A DNA stretch of 64,000 nt, from positions 35,925,088 through 35,989,087 of the forward strand of contig CM061919.1 in NCBI GenBank assembly GCA_031002005.1, in the 5' to 3' direction. The position numbers and the translations under genes are program-made. A model generated the notes under the pieces. It searched no databases and had not been told where the DNA came from. It was given only the letters and a program-made list of their open reading frames with translations. The stretch's first letter is position 1; each line of letters opens with the position of its first letter. Origin of the DNA: Vandiemenella viatica. Lineage: Eukaryota > Arthropoda > Insecta > Orthoptera > Morabidae. Below, piece after piece: positions 30,895-41,234 of the stretch.

Positions 30895-31965
30895 TTGAAG
30901 TGTAAGAAGTGTTTTCATTGGAAATTTAGTGAAAAGGGGAAAACAGGAACTAAGTGAGACTCTTTCATGCTAATTTACACTCTGTTTTATGGATAGAAAA
31001 CTTTTAGAGCAAGAAAAGAAACTTTCAGAAAAGGAATAAAAATTCAAGGAAATGGGCAAAATGATCAGGAAGATTAGCAAAATGATTACAGTCCTTTGGG
31101 CTTATAGAGATGAGAAGGAAAGATGGTGGAGTTAGTGGGGAGGGTAAAAGGGATGGTTGAAAGTTGGCAACAGGTTACAGGAGAAATAGAGTAAGCAGGA
31201 ATTAATTGACATATAATTCAGAAATTAGAGGCAGAAATAGGTTTCACCTGTTCTCAAAGTTAGATGGGGGAGAGCCTTAAAGTGCAGCGGGCCTCTTGAA
31301 AGAGAGACGTGGAAAGAAGAAAAAGTTTCTGCTGCTGGATAACGGCCGCGGGAGGTGTTAGCCCTTTTTTGCAAGATCAGTATGTCTCAGGATACCAGAT
31401 CACAAGTTTTTTTCAAGCCTTGGCATCATATGCAGTACAATACACAAATTGTATGGGATAAGTCAAAAGTATGTATACAGACAGATACACACGCACACAT
31501 TTTATCCATTCTGTGACTACCCACAAGTTAACTGTACAGGTTTGATAAAGACAGAAACCTTTTATAATTACAAAAGTTCAAATAACACCTTATTTACATA
31601 ATTTTTCACTATACACATTTTTGATAAACACATGTGATTCAACATAAAAATTTAGTTTGCAAATACTCTTCAACATTGTAGAAGCAGTGGTCAAGCAAAT
31701 ATTCCTTTAGTCCTGAAAAGAGTTTAGTATTTTCTTTTTAATAGAGGATATAGAATCGCCTCTTAAGGATTTCACTAAGTAATGCAGAGCAGCGAAATTG
31801 AGTGGTGTGCTAATAGAGACAAGAGTTATAGTATAGTGACCTGAGGAAGGTGGTGAATGTGGCATAACGTATCAAGGTGGAGCTTATGCATGTCCTGAGA
31901 GGCCATGATTGCACACATTGAAGGCATGCTACGTGCAGCTACTCTTCCGAAATATTCATGTTGGT
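30895..31965 (+). pseudogene. CR1-like family A copy A3, ORF1 (5' part), badly decayed
   Basis: The + strand sequence parallels A2 ORF1 from the zinc finger (TGTAAGAAGTGTTTTCATTG, 'CKKCFHW', about 30901) through the coiled coil (GGGCAAAATGATCAGGAAGA) to the esterase block (CTGCTGCTGGATAACGGCCG at about 31328). An insertion of about 380 bp (31426-31804) replaces part of it. The match resumes with AAGAGTTATAGTATAGTGAC and fades near 31965. It is unreadable as a protein. Confidence 0.7.
31426..31804. other. Insertion of unknown origin inside A3 ORF1
   Basis: About 380 bp in place of ~125 bp of the esterase region. No transposon ends are recognised. Confidence 0.45.
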
Positions 31966-32380
31966 GGGTCTCTAACAGTGAAAACTGATACTCCTGCTGC
32001 TGCATGAAACTCCTGTTGAATGGCTACCAGGTTGTGCCCTGTTTTTGAACATTTGACATTTTAGGGTTCTGTGATTTCTGTTGGTCAAAATTAGATGTTG
32101 TCCTGAACATGCAGCATTGACACAACCCAAATTAGTCTTTCCTTTATGTAGGATGAATGCAACTTTTAGTTTGGGTCTGTTAACTTTCAATGAAATCACC
32201 TGACTGGAGAGCCCACTGAAATTGCAGCCCACAAAAACGCCCTTATCAAAGTCCAATATCTCTTTACATCATAACACCTTCTCAACTTGTTTTAAACTAG
32301 CCTGCAGCATATGATGGTTACACAAATTAACTGAATAAACTATCTTCACAGGTGTCGAATTACTTTTTGATATATAGTGT
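31966..32380. other. Unassigned DNA between A3 ORF1 and LTR1
   Basis: Its length (415 bp) is close to what family A should have between these points (about 430 bp), but I could not match the sequence. A 94-codon frame on the - strand looks random. It ends in GTGT, the LTR1 target duplication. Confidence 0.35.
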
Positions 32381-33084
32381 TATAAGATTGTTGGTGGTTT
32401 AATTAATACGATAAATAATCTGTCCACCATAAAGTTTAACATTTGTTTTTATTCACCAAGAAAACACCATGTCAACGATACTATTTACATGCATAGATAC
32501 AATCCAGAGGTTGCGTACAACACTTCTTCCACAGATAATACAGTTCACGGCCATCGCAAACTGAGTTGGTGAAAAATTTTGCCGAAAAACTAACTAACTA
32601 ACTAACTTGGATGATCACTTTATATAAACTCTATCGAAATTTCTGGAACATTACAAAAGCTTCTGCCAGATATCTCTTGAACATTAACAATAATTAAACA
32701 ATTGAAACATATTAAAAACAATCAGAATTAATACAAAATCATTTACAATTAATACAAAATGGTCAGAAATGGAAATTAAAGATACTTAAACACAAAATTA
32801 TTCAAAGAAATCATTTTAAACTATAGCAAATTGTTCTTCAAACATTGTAACTTGCATTAATGCTTGGAATTATGAATATTTAAGCAATTCTCTTGCACAA
32901 TTCTGTTCTTAAACATATTAAATGGCCTCTAAATAGTTTCCTTTAATAAAATAAAGTCTATATATACTGATTTACAGTTAATTGTGAAACAAACATACCA
33001 GATCATATTCAACAAAACTCTAGCTCACTACCAACACTTTATAAAATACAATTACATTTAATTTTAGGTTTGAGGGCTATTACA
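32381..33084 (-). repeat. LTR1 3' LTR (left copy)
   Basis: 704 bp; diverged from the right copy by scattered substitutions and small indels, so the insertion is not recent. It includes an (AACT)n run near 32590. Confidence 0.88.
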
Positions 33085-33194
33085 ACCCCTCCCCAGGATT
33101 CACTTAATTTTACATAGTTAAAATTGATTGAATCCGTCATGAATCTAAGCAGGTTGTATGTACACATAATGCCAACATAAACAGATCACAATTA

Positions 33195-33358
33195 TTATTA
33201 TTATTATTATTACTCCGCAATTCACTAAAAGTGTGTGGTGGAGGTTGCATTGCACCTATCAAAAATGGTTATGGTTTGGAGGGGTTATAAGGGATATGGC
33301 AGGAGGCGCCCATGGGCTATTGTGAGGAACCATCCCCGCATTCGCGTGGAGTGATCTT
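33195..33358 (-). mobile_element. CR1-like 3'-end fragment inside LTR1, 9-bp target duplication
   Basis: TCACAATTA occurs at 33186-33194 and 33359-33367. Between them is an (ATT)n tail and CACTAAAAGTGTGTGGTGGA, the same 3'-end signature seen at 63955-64000, followed by about 100 bp. It reads leftward and is strongly 5'-truncated. Confidence 0.75.
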
Positions 33359-33957
33359 TCACAATTAATCAACCATACTAACTTTTGCAATTATAAAATG
33401 CAGATACTCAATCTTTCATTACATACAATATCTATACATAGTTCATGACACTGATTCTAGTTACAATAATCGTCTTTTTACAGATCTAATCATTTTCTCA
33501 GTTACTGTTTTACACAACAAACATTCAATTCCATCAATGCCAATTAATTATTCACTACAAATTAGACACTTGATGTCTGCTTGTTAATGACAACAGTCTG
33601 TTTACATTTTACAGCTGATAATTTGTCACCACAATGCAGCAAGTCCCAACATCATGAAAACCCCAAAAGTCTCTAGACAAAACTGTTACAAATTGTTTTA
33701 TACACTGTAATTCTTACATCTTAAACATTCTGTATCATTATACCTACATCTGAATTGTAGTACTCAAAAATTATCTATATACATCACAATCCTATTTACA
33801 ACATTAGATATTTACAGGTGGTGACCCCTCCCCAAACCATGCATTCCAATAACTAATTTTCTTTAAAAGGCCCGCTCCCAAGATTTTGGTAAAGGCCCCT
33901 ACATCTTACAATAAAAGTGGGATCCAGGATTTCCCTGGAAACCCAAAGCTATGTTAA

Positions 33958-34720
33958 TTACTTTTTCCTATCTTTCCAATTTTCTTCTACTTTTGAATAA
34001 ACATCTAATACTACATTTCTATATACACAGAGCTTCACTACATATTCCATGATATACAATCTTTGAAGTATCTGCAACAGAATACTCTGGCATAGCCGTA
34101 GAATAGCTGACAGGTCAATTAGTTCTGTTTTTACAAATTGTTTGCCCCTTAACAGCAATGTTGCTGACTCAACTGGTAATACACATTTTCCTGTCACCAC
34201 TACTGCAGTTCACTTTGTCATTTATTCCAACTCCACTCTCCATTGTCTGATTACTACCTAAACATACCAAACTATTTGAATCAGCACCTACAATTGTTCT
34301 AACATCTGGCTCACTGACTTCCTCCGCAACCTGAGTATTTTTCTCAGCTACTATCACTTCACTATTATTTCTTACATCAAAGATTGTACTAAACATTGTG
34401 TCACCTAAGTCACATTCTGTACATTATTCCGAATCAGAAACTGGTTCAGATAAATTTTTACTCCCACCCATTTCTTCAATACCATCATCTACATCAAATA
34501 AAGGGCTAAATAATATATCAGGTAAGTCACAATCAGAACATTATTCCAACTTAGGGATTGGTGTATAAGCCTTTTCAACCTCTCTCTCTTCAGTAGACAA
34601 ACATTCTAACTCACAATTCTCCTCCTCATCTAGGTCTCCTATCCACACCACTGTATCACCCTCATCTTCAAGGTATTTAAGAAACTCCTCAATTTAAGCA
34701 CTTTTACAAAATTTCTCCCC
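33958..34720 (-). pseudogene. LTR1 acidic reading frame of unknown function, broken
   Basis: On the - strand an acidic stretch (YLEDEGDTVVWIGDLDEEEN) is followed by two copies of a C-x2-CDL-x-D-x2-FS-x2-FDV motif (near 34500-34545 and 34376-34425), then VRTIVGADSNSLVCLGSNQT and a shifted basic C-terminus ending RKK-stop at 33958. Each motif copy is preceded by the same GAA TAA TGT codons, so an in-frame TAA sits at the same place in both. It lies downstream of gag where a polymerase would normally be, but no enzyme motif is visible. Confidence 0.45.
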
Positions 34721-34749
34721 ACCTTTATAAGCAAACATAGTCCCAACTA

Positions 34750-35044
34750 CAGTAGAACTCCAATTATCCAAATCGCTTTTTTAGTTAAGACAGAGACGTA
34801 TTGCGAAAAAGCTACTCCTGTTTTATAAAAACCAACCCAAAGTTCGGATGACTGCAGCATTGTTTACCGAGTTGTACAGCGAAATTTTCATCTCTGAAGT
34901 GCAAAAGCATCAAAAACACCTAGGAAAATAAGGCATTTTCAACATACAAACAATAATTAATTAAAATAGACCCTTTTCCGGAAAAAATCTGATTATCCGA
35001 ATGGGGTTTGGTCCTAATTGATTTGGATAATTGGAGTCCTACTG
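34750..35044. mobile_element. Tigger/pogo-type MITE, 295 bp, TA target duplication
   Basis: Terminal inverted repeats of 25 bp (CAGTAGAACTCCAATTATCC... against CAGTAGGACTCCAATTATCC...), flanked by TA at 34748-34749 and 35045-35046. No coding capacity. The ends resemble those of Tigger (pogo superfamily) transposons. Confidence 0.88.
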
Positions 35045-35046
35045 TA

Positions 35047-35930
35047 TGCCATGCTGGATCACACCAGTTTCAGATAGCCACACTGCACTATGTACTATAA
35101 ATTCTGTATCCCTTTTTGTAATTAAGCTGTGACCATTCCGTAAATCTTCTACACAAAATTTATTACTTTCACACACTGACCTGAATGATAAGGTACTATG
35201 GTGGTCCCCTTTCTGCTCTATGATATCATCAACTTTAGCCTCATCAACCTCATTAATTACATCCCTCATTTATCATGAAATTCAATTGCTGCTACCTCTA
35301 CCAAGTTATCTACCATTATAGGACTATTTTCTCAACTTTCTCATCACATCCTGGATTTACAACTTTGTCACAGTATGGAGATGTTACTACAGAAACATTA
35401 CCATCAGAAACTACTTCTTTTACAGTTAAATCTACTACTTGGTCATCATTAGGAATAACTTCCATCTGTTGGACAATTTTATTTTTATTTAAGGCAAATT
35501 CTTCATTAAGAACACTTTTTTGCCTTACAAGTAACCAAATCTTTAGTAACTATTGATCTACCAGTATTTTTAACTATAGCATTTATCTCCTGGGAAACAG
35601 TACCTGCACCCAAACTCCTTCTCACCACTCTTGGGTCCTACACAGTGGGGGTTCTTACTTCGACTGCTCCCCACGCTGCTTTTCCCTTTCAGGTTGAGAG
35701 TTTTGTTCCGTCACCTTCCCATTATCATTTCTCCTTGCACAATTATCATGACCTCTCACCCTGGATCTACATGTCTTGATCTATGATCCCCCCTTGAAGG
35801 ACTTCTGCTTTCCCTCCTACGGTAATGATTGTAATACCGATCAGAGAATGACTCCTGAGCATCCAAATGCCTCAATAATTCAGAAACCCTATCCACATTG
35901 ATTACATCCAAAGTAGCTATTAAATTTCTG
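35047..35930 (-). other. LTR1 internal region, gag C-terminal tail and spacer, decayed
   Basis: On the - strand an Arg/Ser-rich stretch (NHYRRRESRSPSRGDHRSR, about 35770-35830) probably is the basic nucleic-acid-binding tail of gag. Further left only short frames remain. Confidence 0.45.
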
Positions 35931-35935
35931 GTTTG

Positions 35936-37027
35936 CTAAGGTAGCCTAGCTCTTATCAAATCAATTAATTCTTCCTCACCATAAAGATTGTCTAAGTACA
36001 CATCGGATCCAACATTTACGAAAAAATCATGCTGAGTTTCTCTAACTGGTTTGTAGGGCCTACCAGTCATCAACTCTCTCTTTTCCTGAATCTGTCTACT
36101 GGTTGACCAAAAATATTTCCGAAAATTTTCTTTGAACAACTTCCATAACTTGCCTTTCACCCCATGTCCTAGCATAAGACTTTAGATGTTTACACACAAG
36201 TGCAATTTTCTTACTGTAGGGTAACACATTAAAATATTCAGATCTTTCAAAATTATCTATAAATTCAATAGGGTAAAGTCTTCCACTGTCATCATAGAAT
36301 TCAAACTCTTCCTTAATATCAGCACTGACAACTGGATTACCTGTTAAGGTAACAACCCCCTGACTTAACTGAACCTGCAACCAGCAAACTTTTTCTCCAA
36401 CTGATTTATGTTACATTGTGTTTCCTCCAACCCATGGGTAAGCTGTTCCTGATGCTGTACCAATGAATTAACATTTTCTCCCACCCCTTGTCTCAACTCA
36501 TTGACCTTTAAAGCAGCTTTACTATGACTGGCTTTGAACAAACTCACATACTTCTCCTTCATGTTATTACAATCATCTTTTACTTCTCTAATTTCCTTAT
36601 CATATTTACAACCCACTTTATTAATTAAAACAATACAGGCATCCTTATTATCTTCACAATTTGTGTAACCTTTTCAAATTTCTCCTGACACTCTACAACT
36701 GCTTCCTCTAATTTAGAATTTAAAATATTAATATTCTCTTTAAATTGAGAACTAAAACCCTGAAATTGCTCTCAAAATCCAATTCATTTTTTAAATTCAG
36801 AAAACTTAGTCAAATTTACTATCAATTTCGGAAAATTTACTGTCGAATTTACTATTCATTTCAGAAAATTTGCTATCGAGATTTAACACATTTTTAAATT
36901 CATAAAATTTGCTTTTAGTATCACTCTTTAATTCACTTCTAAATTCGGAAAATTTGCTGTCATATTTTGCATTAAAATTGGCTACCAAAGATTCTAGAAA
37001 TATTTGTAGATTCTGACTATCAGCCAT
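35936..37027 (-). pseudogene. LTR1 gag polyprotein, frameshifted
   Basis: ATG at 37027 opens MADSQNLQIFLESLVANFNA, followed by DSKF/SKF heptads (LDSKFSEMNSKFDSKFSEID) typical of a coiled coil. Shifted frames continue with SADIKEEFEFYDDSGRLYPI and ALVCKHLKSYARTW, a gypsy-type gag capsid pattern, then YFWSTSRQIQEKRELMTGRP. At least four frame changes are present. The protein would build the particle. The DSKF repeats are shared with the gag-like protein of LTR2. Confidence 0.7.
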
Positions 37028-37249
37028 TTACAATTACTGAAGAAATCAATATGAAAACAAAGTTAAGAAGAATTGAAATTTTGCTAACCTGCCACAAAAG
37101 AACACGTAAAAACAAATACATTAATATTCAGGACTTAAAGTTCGGGCATCAATTTCGTACCACTTAAATACTTTTCACCATCTTATATTTCTCCTCTTAG
37201 CACTTTTACTCCACAAAACACCACTTTTTTCACTGATTATAAACACTTA

Positions 37250-37590
37250 GGGGGCATCCGTTAATTACGTGAGGTGAAATAAAGGGGGGGGGGGTTCGGC
37301 GAAATCTCACGAAACCTCACCAAGGGAAGGGGGAGGGGTCAACGGAAATGTAGAATGGTAGAGCTAAAAAAAAAGTCTACAAGTGGCGCGAAAGTCGATT
37401 TTAGGGGGGTAAAACCGCCCTTGGGAGCATTAGACCTAAAAAAACAGGTCTCAAAAAGATTTGAGGTCCATTCGTCATAATCTCACGTCATTTTACAGGG
37501 GGGGAGGGGTCTGACCGTCTGACCAAATCTCACGAAGTCTCACCAGAAGGGGGGAGGGGGTTTCTGGAATTCTGGAAAAACACCGCACGT
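37250..37590. mobile_element. Probable MITE with G-rich internal repeats
   Basis: The ends CATCCGTTAATTACGTGAGG and, read inward from the right, TGCGATTAATTACGTGCGG are imperfect inverted repeats. Inside, AAATCTCACGAA...CTCACC plus a G-rich run occurs twice (about 37301-37335 and 37524-37560). No coding sequence. Exact ends and target duplication are not certain. Confidence 0.55.
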
Positions 37591-37627
37591 AATTAATCGC
37601 ACAACACTGCAATGCACTGCCGGAAAA

Positions 37628-37741
37628 CGTTGATCTTCCAGTGACCCAGTTTCGAAGAAAGCGCATATCCTGTTGTCGAAAGACGTCGATCTTCCTATCA
37701 CCCAGTTTCGAAGAAAGCTCTTATCCCGTGGCTGGAAGACG
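37628..37741. repeat. Two-copy 57-bp tandem repeat in the LTR1 leader
   Basis: Copies at about 37628-37684 and 37685-37741 share GATCTTCC and CACCCAGTTTCGAAGAAAGC. It lies in the untranslated leader between the LTR1 5' LTR and gag. Confidence 0.75.
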
Positions 37742-37907
37742 TCGTCTTCTCGTCGTCGTGAAACCGCCGTCGATTCCAGGCGTCGAACGATGTTTCAACC
37801 GTCATAATTCTCCAAGGATTTGATTGGCGTATTACCGATCCATACAGATTCTTTTAGAAAATTAACATCTCACAGATGAATAATGATTTCTTATCCTTTG
37901 AACGGTC

Positions 37908-38582
37908 TGCAAGCTCACAGTCGTCTTGTCGTAGTACTTGTTGGGGCTTTAGATTAATTATCACTTATCAATTATAAATAAAAATGTTCGGTCAGCCGTG
38001 CGGTCGCCAATCTGCTGATCTTTACTAGTTAGATAAACTAGAATTGTAGTCAGAGAAAACAAGTAAGCAAGTACTGAGAAATACACAGCAATTCAGCTTT
38101 CACAGTTCACTCACATTTATTCCTCCGAAACTACAAATATCTAAGCAAGCCAGCAGATACTTAAAAACTAAACTTCTTCTCCAAAGAATGCAGGTTCGAG
38201 GATAATCAAGGATTGTAACATTCAATACAAGCCCCGTAATTAATTATTACACAATCGACGTGATCCAAATCAATAGCAGTTCCACATACACAGTTTATGG
38301 GAAACCAGTTCATTCAAAATAACCCTCATAGTCCACAAAAATACCTTCAGAATGTCCACACAATGTCTTACAACTCTGAGCCTCGGTTAAGCGACACGCA
38401 CACACACATGCTCCCGGCCGCGGCATATAAGCTCTCGCTGACCGTAGCTTACTCTAACGTCGCCGATACAAGACTGTTTCAAAGCGCGCTAAGTAATCGC
38501 TCAACACCAAAGACATTACATTTACTTCTCAGATCACAATTCATACTAAAATTATATCCGTAATTTCAACGGTTATGTTACA
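37908..38582 (-). repeat. LTR2 3' LTR (left copy)
   Basis: Identical to the right copy as far as I can read. A possible polyadenylation signal AATAAA (- strand) lies at 38116-38121, and a TATATG-like promoter element is near 38425. The 88-codon + strand frame inside it is not a gene. Confidence 0.9.
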
Positions 38583-38603
38583 CTCCCTAACTAACAACCT
38601 TGT

Positions 38604-38642
38604 GATAATTGATCTGGTTCCAGATAAAATTGATCAATTATC
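38604..38642. other. Near-perfect 39-nt hairpin beside the LTR2 polypurine region
   Basis: GATAATTGATC and GATCAATTATC form an 11-bp stem around an inner ATCTGG/CCAGAT hairpin. It sits about 20 bp from the 3' LTR edge. On its other side (38652-38671) is a near-copy of the LTR edge, GTTATGTCACACTCCCC. Confidence 0.7.
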
Positions 38643-39092
38643 AAAAAAAAACTGTTATGTCACACTCCCCCGGTTGGAATGTGGCGAAAGTTGGCATTGA
38701 AAAAGGTACCAACTTTCGTCATTACAGACCACTTCTGTTAACATTTACATAGAAACATGGGCACATACCAATACATATTACCAAACACAACGCTAGGTCT
38801 GCGTGGCTGCTTGCTTACACTTACAATAACAGAAGCAAATACACATTAAGTTCAACAAACATACAAGAAAAATATTACACACCGGACATATCAGAAACAG
38901 TAAACATAAGAAAGGAAAAAAAAAAACCCACTGAACACAAAATAGAAAAAGAAAGGACATGAATTAGTATTCAATAGCAAGTTGACAGCTTGCTGTCAAA
39001 ACCATTGCTTTCAATGTAAACACCAGCTACACACAGGTCAATGACCTGTACACTTTTCTGCTTTAAGCATCACGTCACACGCGTCACTTCAC

Positions 39093-40382
39093 TCACTTTA
39101 CCACACTTCTTCGTGCTACTACATTACTGCTCGCGCCTTCGAAGGTAAGGGAAATGTAGGGTTTATAGTGGTACAGAGATTTTCTCTCAGAAAAAGGATT
39201 GATGATTGAAAAAAAGAAGAAAAAATATGAAAATAACAGGACAGGATTACTTGTTTTCTTAGTCTGGTCACAATCGGGAAAATTGATACTTGTTCGATCA
39301 CCTTCCTCCGTCTTCCACCTTATAGACTTTCTGTCAATTTTATTGTCCTCATTAATTTTCCACCGTATAGATTTTCTGTCAATTTTAATTTCTTCATCTA
39401 CAAATTGAAAAGGTTTTTGTCTACCAGTTACTTCTTCGTATCTTCCGCCATCATAAATGACTGATTCAGCTAAATTATTACGTTTCCGGGCGTAACACAA
39501 CTTGCCCGCCTGCTTTTCTGCGCTCGCCCGCGTTGCGGCGGTCAAAACTTTTGTGGCACAGGTTCCAACAGTGCTCCGGTATACGCTAGTACGCGCCGAC
39601 TGTCGGCCACTGCTCCCGCTCCAGTCACTATTGTCAACGCCATATGGCTGTCGTACTGTCTTGATTCTATCCAACTTTACTTCTCCCGTATTTACAGATA
39701 AAAATCCCTCCACTTCAAAAGATTTCTCTTTTATATCGTCTTCCACAAATTCCTCCTGACACCCTTGAACGTCTGTTCCCGCAGCCATAATACTTTTACA
39801 ATTTGCTTCAACTTCATCCTTTAAAACATTACCTAATATAGTGTCAAAAATAAAAACTTCTTCCTGAATTTTCTTCTTCCTTAATCCTTTCTTCTGTGAA
39901 ATTTCGTCCGCATTTGGCCTCTTAACCCGTTCTGTTACCTCGGAAATTTGAGAGGGCAACTTATCCAACTGCCCGATCCACAAATTACCATAATCGTCAA
40001 ATTTTCTTCCTAACTCTTCCATGTGCAATTTCTGTTCCTTGACTAAGCTATCGTGACGAACTTCTGCGTCCCTTTCCATTACTTCAAGTCTACCATTAAG
40101 GGTTTCAAATTTGGAATGAAGCTGATCATTAGATTCCGTAAAGGTTTCAAGTTTAGAATCAAGTTTATCATGAGAGTCCTTAAGGGTTTCAAATTTGGAA
40201 TCAAGCTCAGAATTAAAATTATCATTTAGGGTTTGAAATTTGGAATCAAACTTCGAATCAAGTTTATCATGAGAGTCCTTAAGGGTTTCAAATTGGACAT
40301 CAAATTTATTATTTAGGGTTTCCGCAAACCTAGCCAGCGTTTCAGCCATTTCAGCCAATTTTGACTCCACCTCTTCCCCCAT
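39093..40382 (-). CDS. LTR2 gag-like coiled-coil protein (429 aa)
   Basis: Uninterrupted from ATG 40382 (MGEEVESKLAEMAETLARFA). Residues 20-130 are a long repeat-built coiled coil: FETLKDSHDKLDSKF occurs with variants about five times. The middle is acidic and basic by turns (KRPNADEISQKKGLRKKK), followed by an Arg/Ser/Thr-rich part. Near the end a 15-residue tandem (KIDRKSIRWK) occurs twice. No zinc knuckle, protease or polymerase motif is seen. It is most likely a structural protein allowing packaging by a helper element; the DSKF repeats link it to LTR1 gag. The C-terminus overlaps what may be 3' UTR. Confidence 0.7.
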   Translation of the reverse strand: MGEEVESKLAEMAETLARFAETLNNKFDVQFETLKDSHDKLDSKFDSKFQTLNDNFNSELDSKFETLKDSHDKLDSKLETFTESNDQLHSKFETLNGRLEVMERDAEVRHDSLVKEQKLHMEELGRKFDDYGNLWIGQLDKLPSQISEVTERVKRPNADEISQKKGLRKKKIQEEVFIFDTILGNVLKDEVEANCKSIMAAGTDVQGCQEEFVEDDIKEKSFEVEGFLSVNTGEVKLDRIKTVRQPYGVDNSDWSGSSGRQSARTSVYRSTVGTCATKVLTAATRASAEKQAGKLCYARKRNNLAESVIYDGGRYEEVTGRQKPFQFVDEEIKIDRKSIRWKINEDNKIDRKSIRWKTEEGDRTSINFPDCDQTKKTSNPVLLFSYFFFFFSIINPFSERKSLYHYKPYISLTFEGASSNVVARRSVVK

Positions 40383-40716
40383 TTCAGTAAGTTTATATTA
40401 CAAATCCCACGGGAAAATCCAATTATGACAATAACTCAGTTGCTTTACTTCACCCCCCTTTCAATTCACAGCAAACAAAACCAATACCACGCCGCTATTC
40501 ATGAAACTCAGTCAACATATCAGAATTAAATGCATGCAAACTGAAACCAACTACTTGTGCTGCGTCAACATGCGGTAAGTGTCACCAGAATGACAAAGGA
40601 ATGGGCAAAAAGGAGAGAAAAACTCAACTCGGTTTTCCTTCCTATGCGTGACTCGAAATTATGGAAAAATATTAAAGGAACGGAACAGATAGGAAAAGAC
40701 GCTTCGCAGCAGCTCG

Positions 40717-41076
40717 CTAGCAGCAACACGCGCACTTAGCTTTGGTGTCTTCACTCGGGTCTGCTCGGCTCAGCTCGGCTGGTGGCAGGTTGGCTCGAAT
40801 CAGCTGCTCCGGCTCGGATTCCTTCGGCTGGTCTCGGCTCCGCTCGTGTCGGCTGCTCCGGCTCCGCTCGTGTCGGCTGCTCCGGCTCCGCTCCCTTCGG
40901 CTGCTCTCGGCTCCGCTCGTGTCGGCTGCTCCGGCTTGGCTCCCTTCGGCTGCTCTCGGCTCCGCTCGGAAATGCTCGTCGAGTTCATGCGCCACCTCCC
41001 TGGTCTCAGAGTAGATTATCTTCGCTCGCCGTCTTTGACTCACTGCCTCGTGTCGTCGTAGTGTTATATCTTCCAC
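40717..41076 (-). CDS. LTR2 upstream open frame (119 aa), uncertain
   Basis: Opens at 41076 (MEDITLRRHEAVSQRRRAKI), about 160 bp downstream of the 5' LTR on the - strand, and stops 335 bp before the gag-like ATG. The middle is made of SSRHERSR repeats from a GC-rich minisatellite (40745-40975). The N-terminal 45 residues are not repeat-derived. It may be a real small protein or just leader sequence. Confidence 0.35.
   Translation of the reverse strand: MEDITLRRHEAVSQRRRAKIIYSETREVAHELDEHFRAEPRAAEGSQAGAADTSGAESSRRERSRSSRHERSRSSRHERSRDQPKESEPEQLIRANLPPAELSRADPSEDTKAKCACCC
40745..40975. repeat. GC-rich 24-bp minisatellite in the LTR2 leader
   Basis: Variants of GGCTCCGCTCGTGTCGGCTG plus CTCC repeated about eight times. 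Composition contrasts sharply with the AT-rich surroundings. Confidence 0.85.
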
Positions 41077-41216
41077 TTTGGCTATTGTCGTCTTCGCGCC
41101 TAATTGTCACTTTATTCTCACTTCGCCGTAATTTATCCTTTGTCCTCTTTATCCTCGTGTGTATGCTCTGGAATTGAAGGTTAATTTCTCCTCCAGATGC
41201 CTATTTAACCACACGT

Positions 41217-41234
41217 CCTGTCACTGAGGCGCCA
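41217..41234 (-). other. LTR2 primer-binding site
   Basis: TGGCGCCTCAGTGAC starts exactly at the inner edge of the 5' LTR on the - strand, as expected for pairing with a tRNA CCA end. The tRNA species is not assigned. Confidence 0.6.

Noticed and set aside
31972..32256. 94-codon - strand open frame
   Set aside because: No domain, no repeat copy with the same frame and no splice signals; probably random.
33958..34200. Envelope-like protein at the 3' end of LTR1
   Set aside because: No signal peptide, transmembrane segment or cleavage site could be seen, so the position alone does not support an envelope gene.
38297..38563. Identical 88-codon + strand frames at 38297 and 41624
   Set aside because: They lie in the two LTRs of LTR2 on the antisense strand. 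They are identical because the LTRs are, not because they are a gene.
40742..41177. Several + strand frames with long Ser/Ala/Arg repeats
   Set aside because: They are artefacts of a GC-rich 24-bp minisatellite that is open in many frames.
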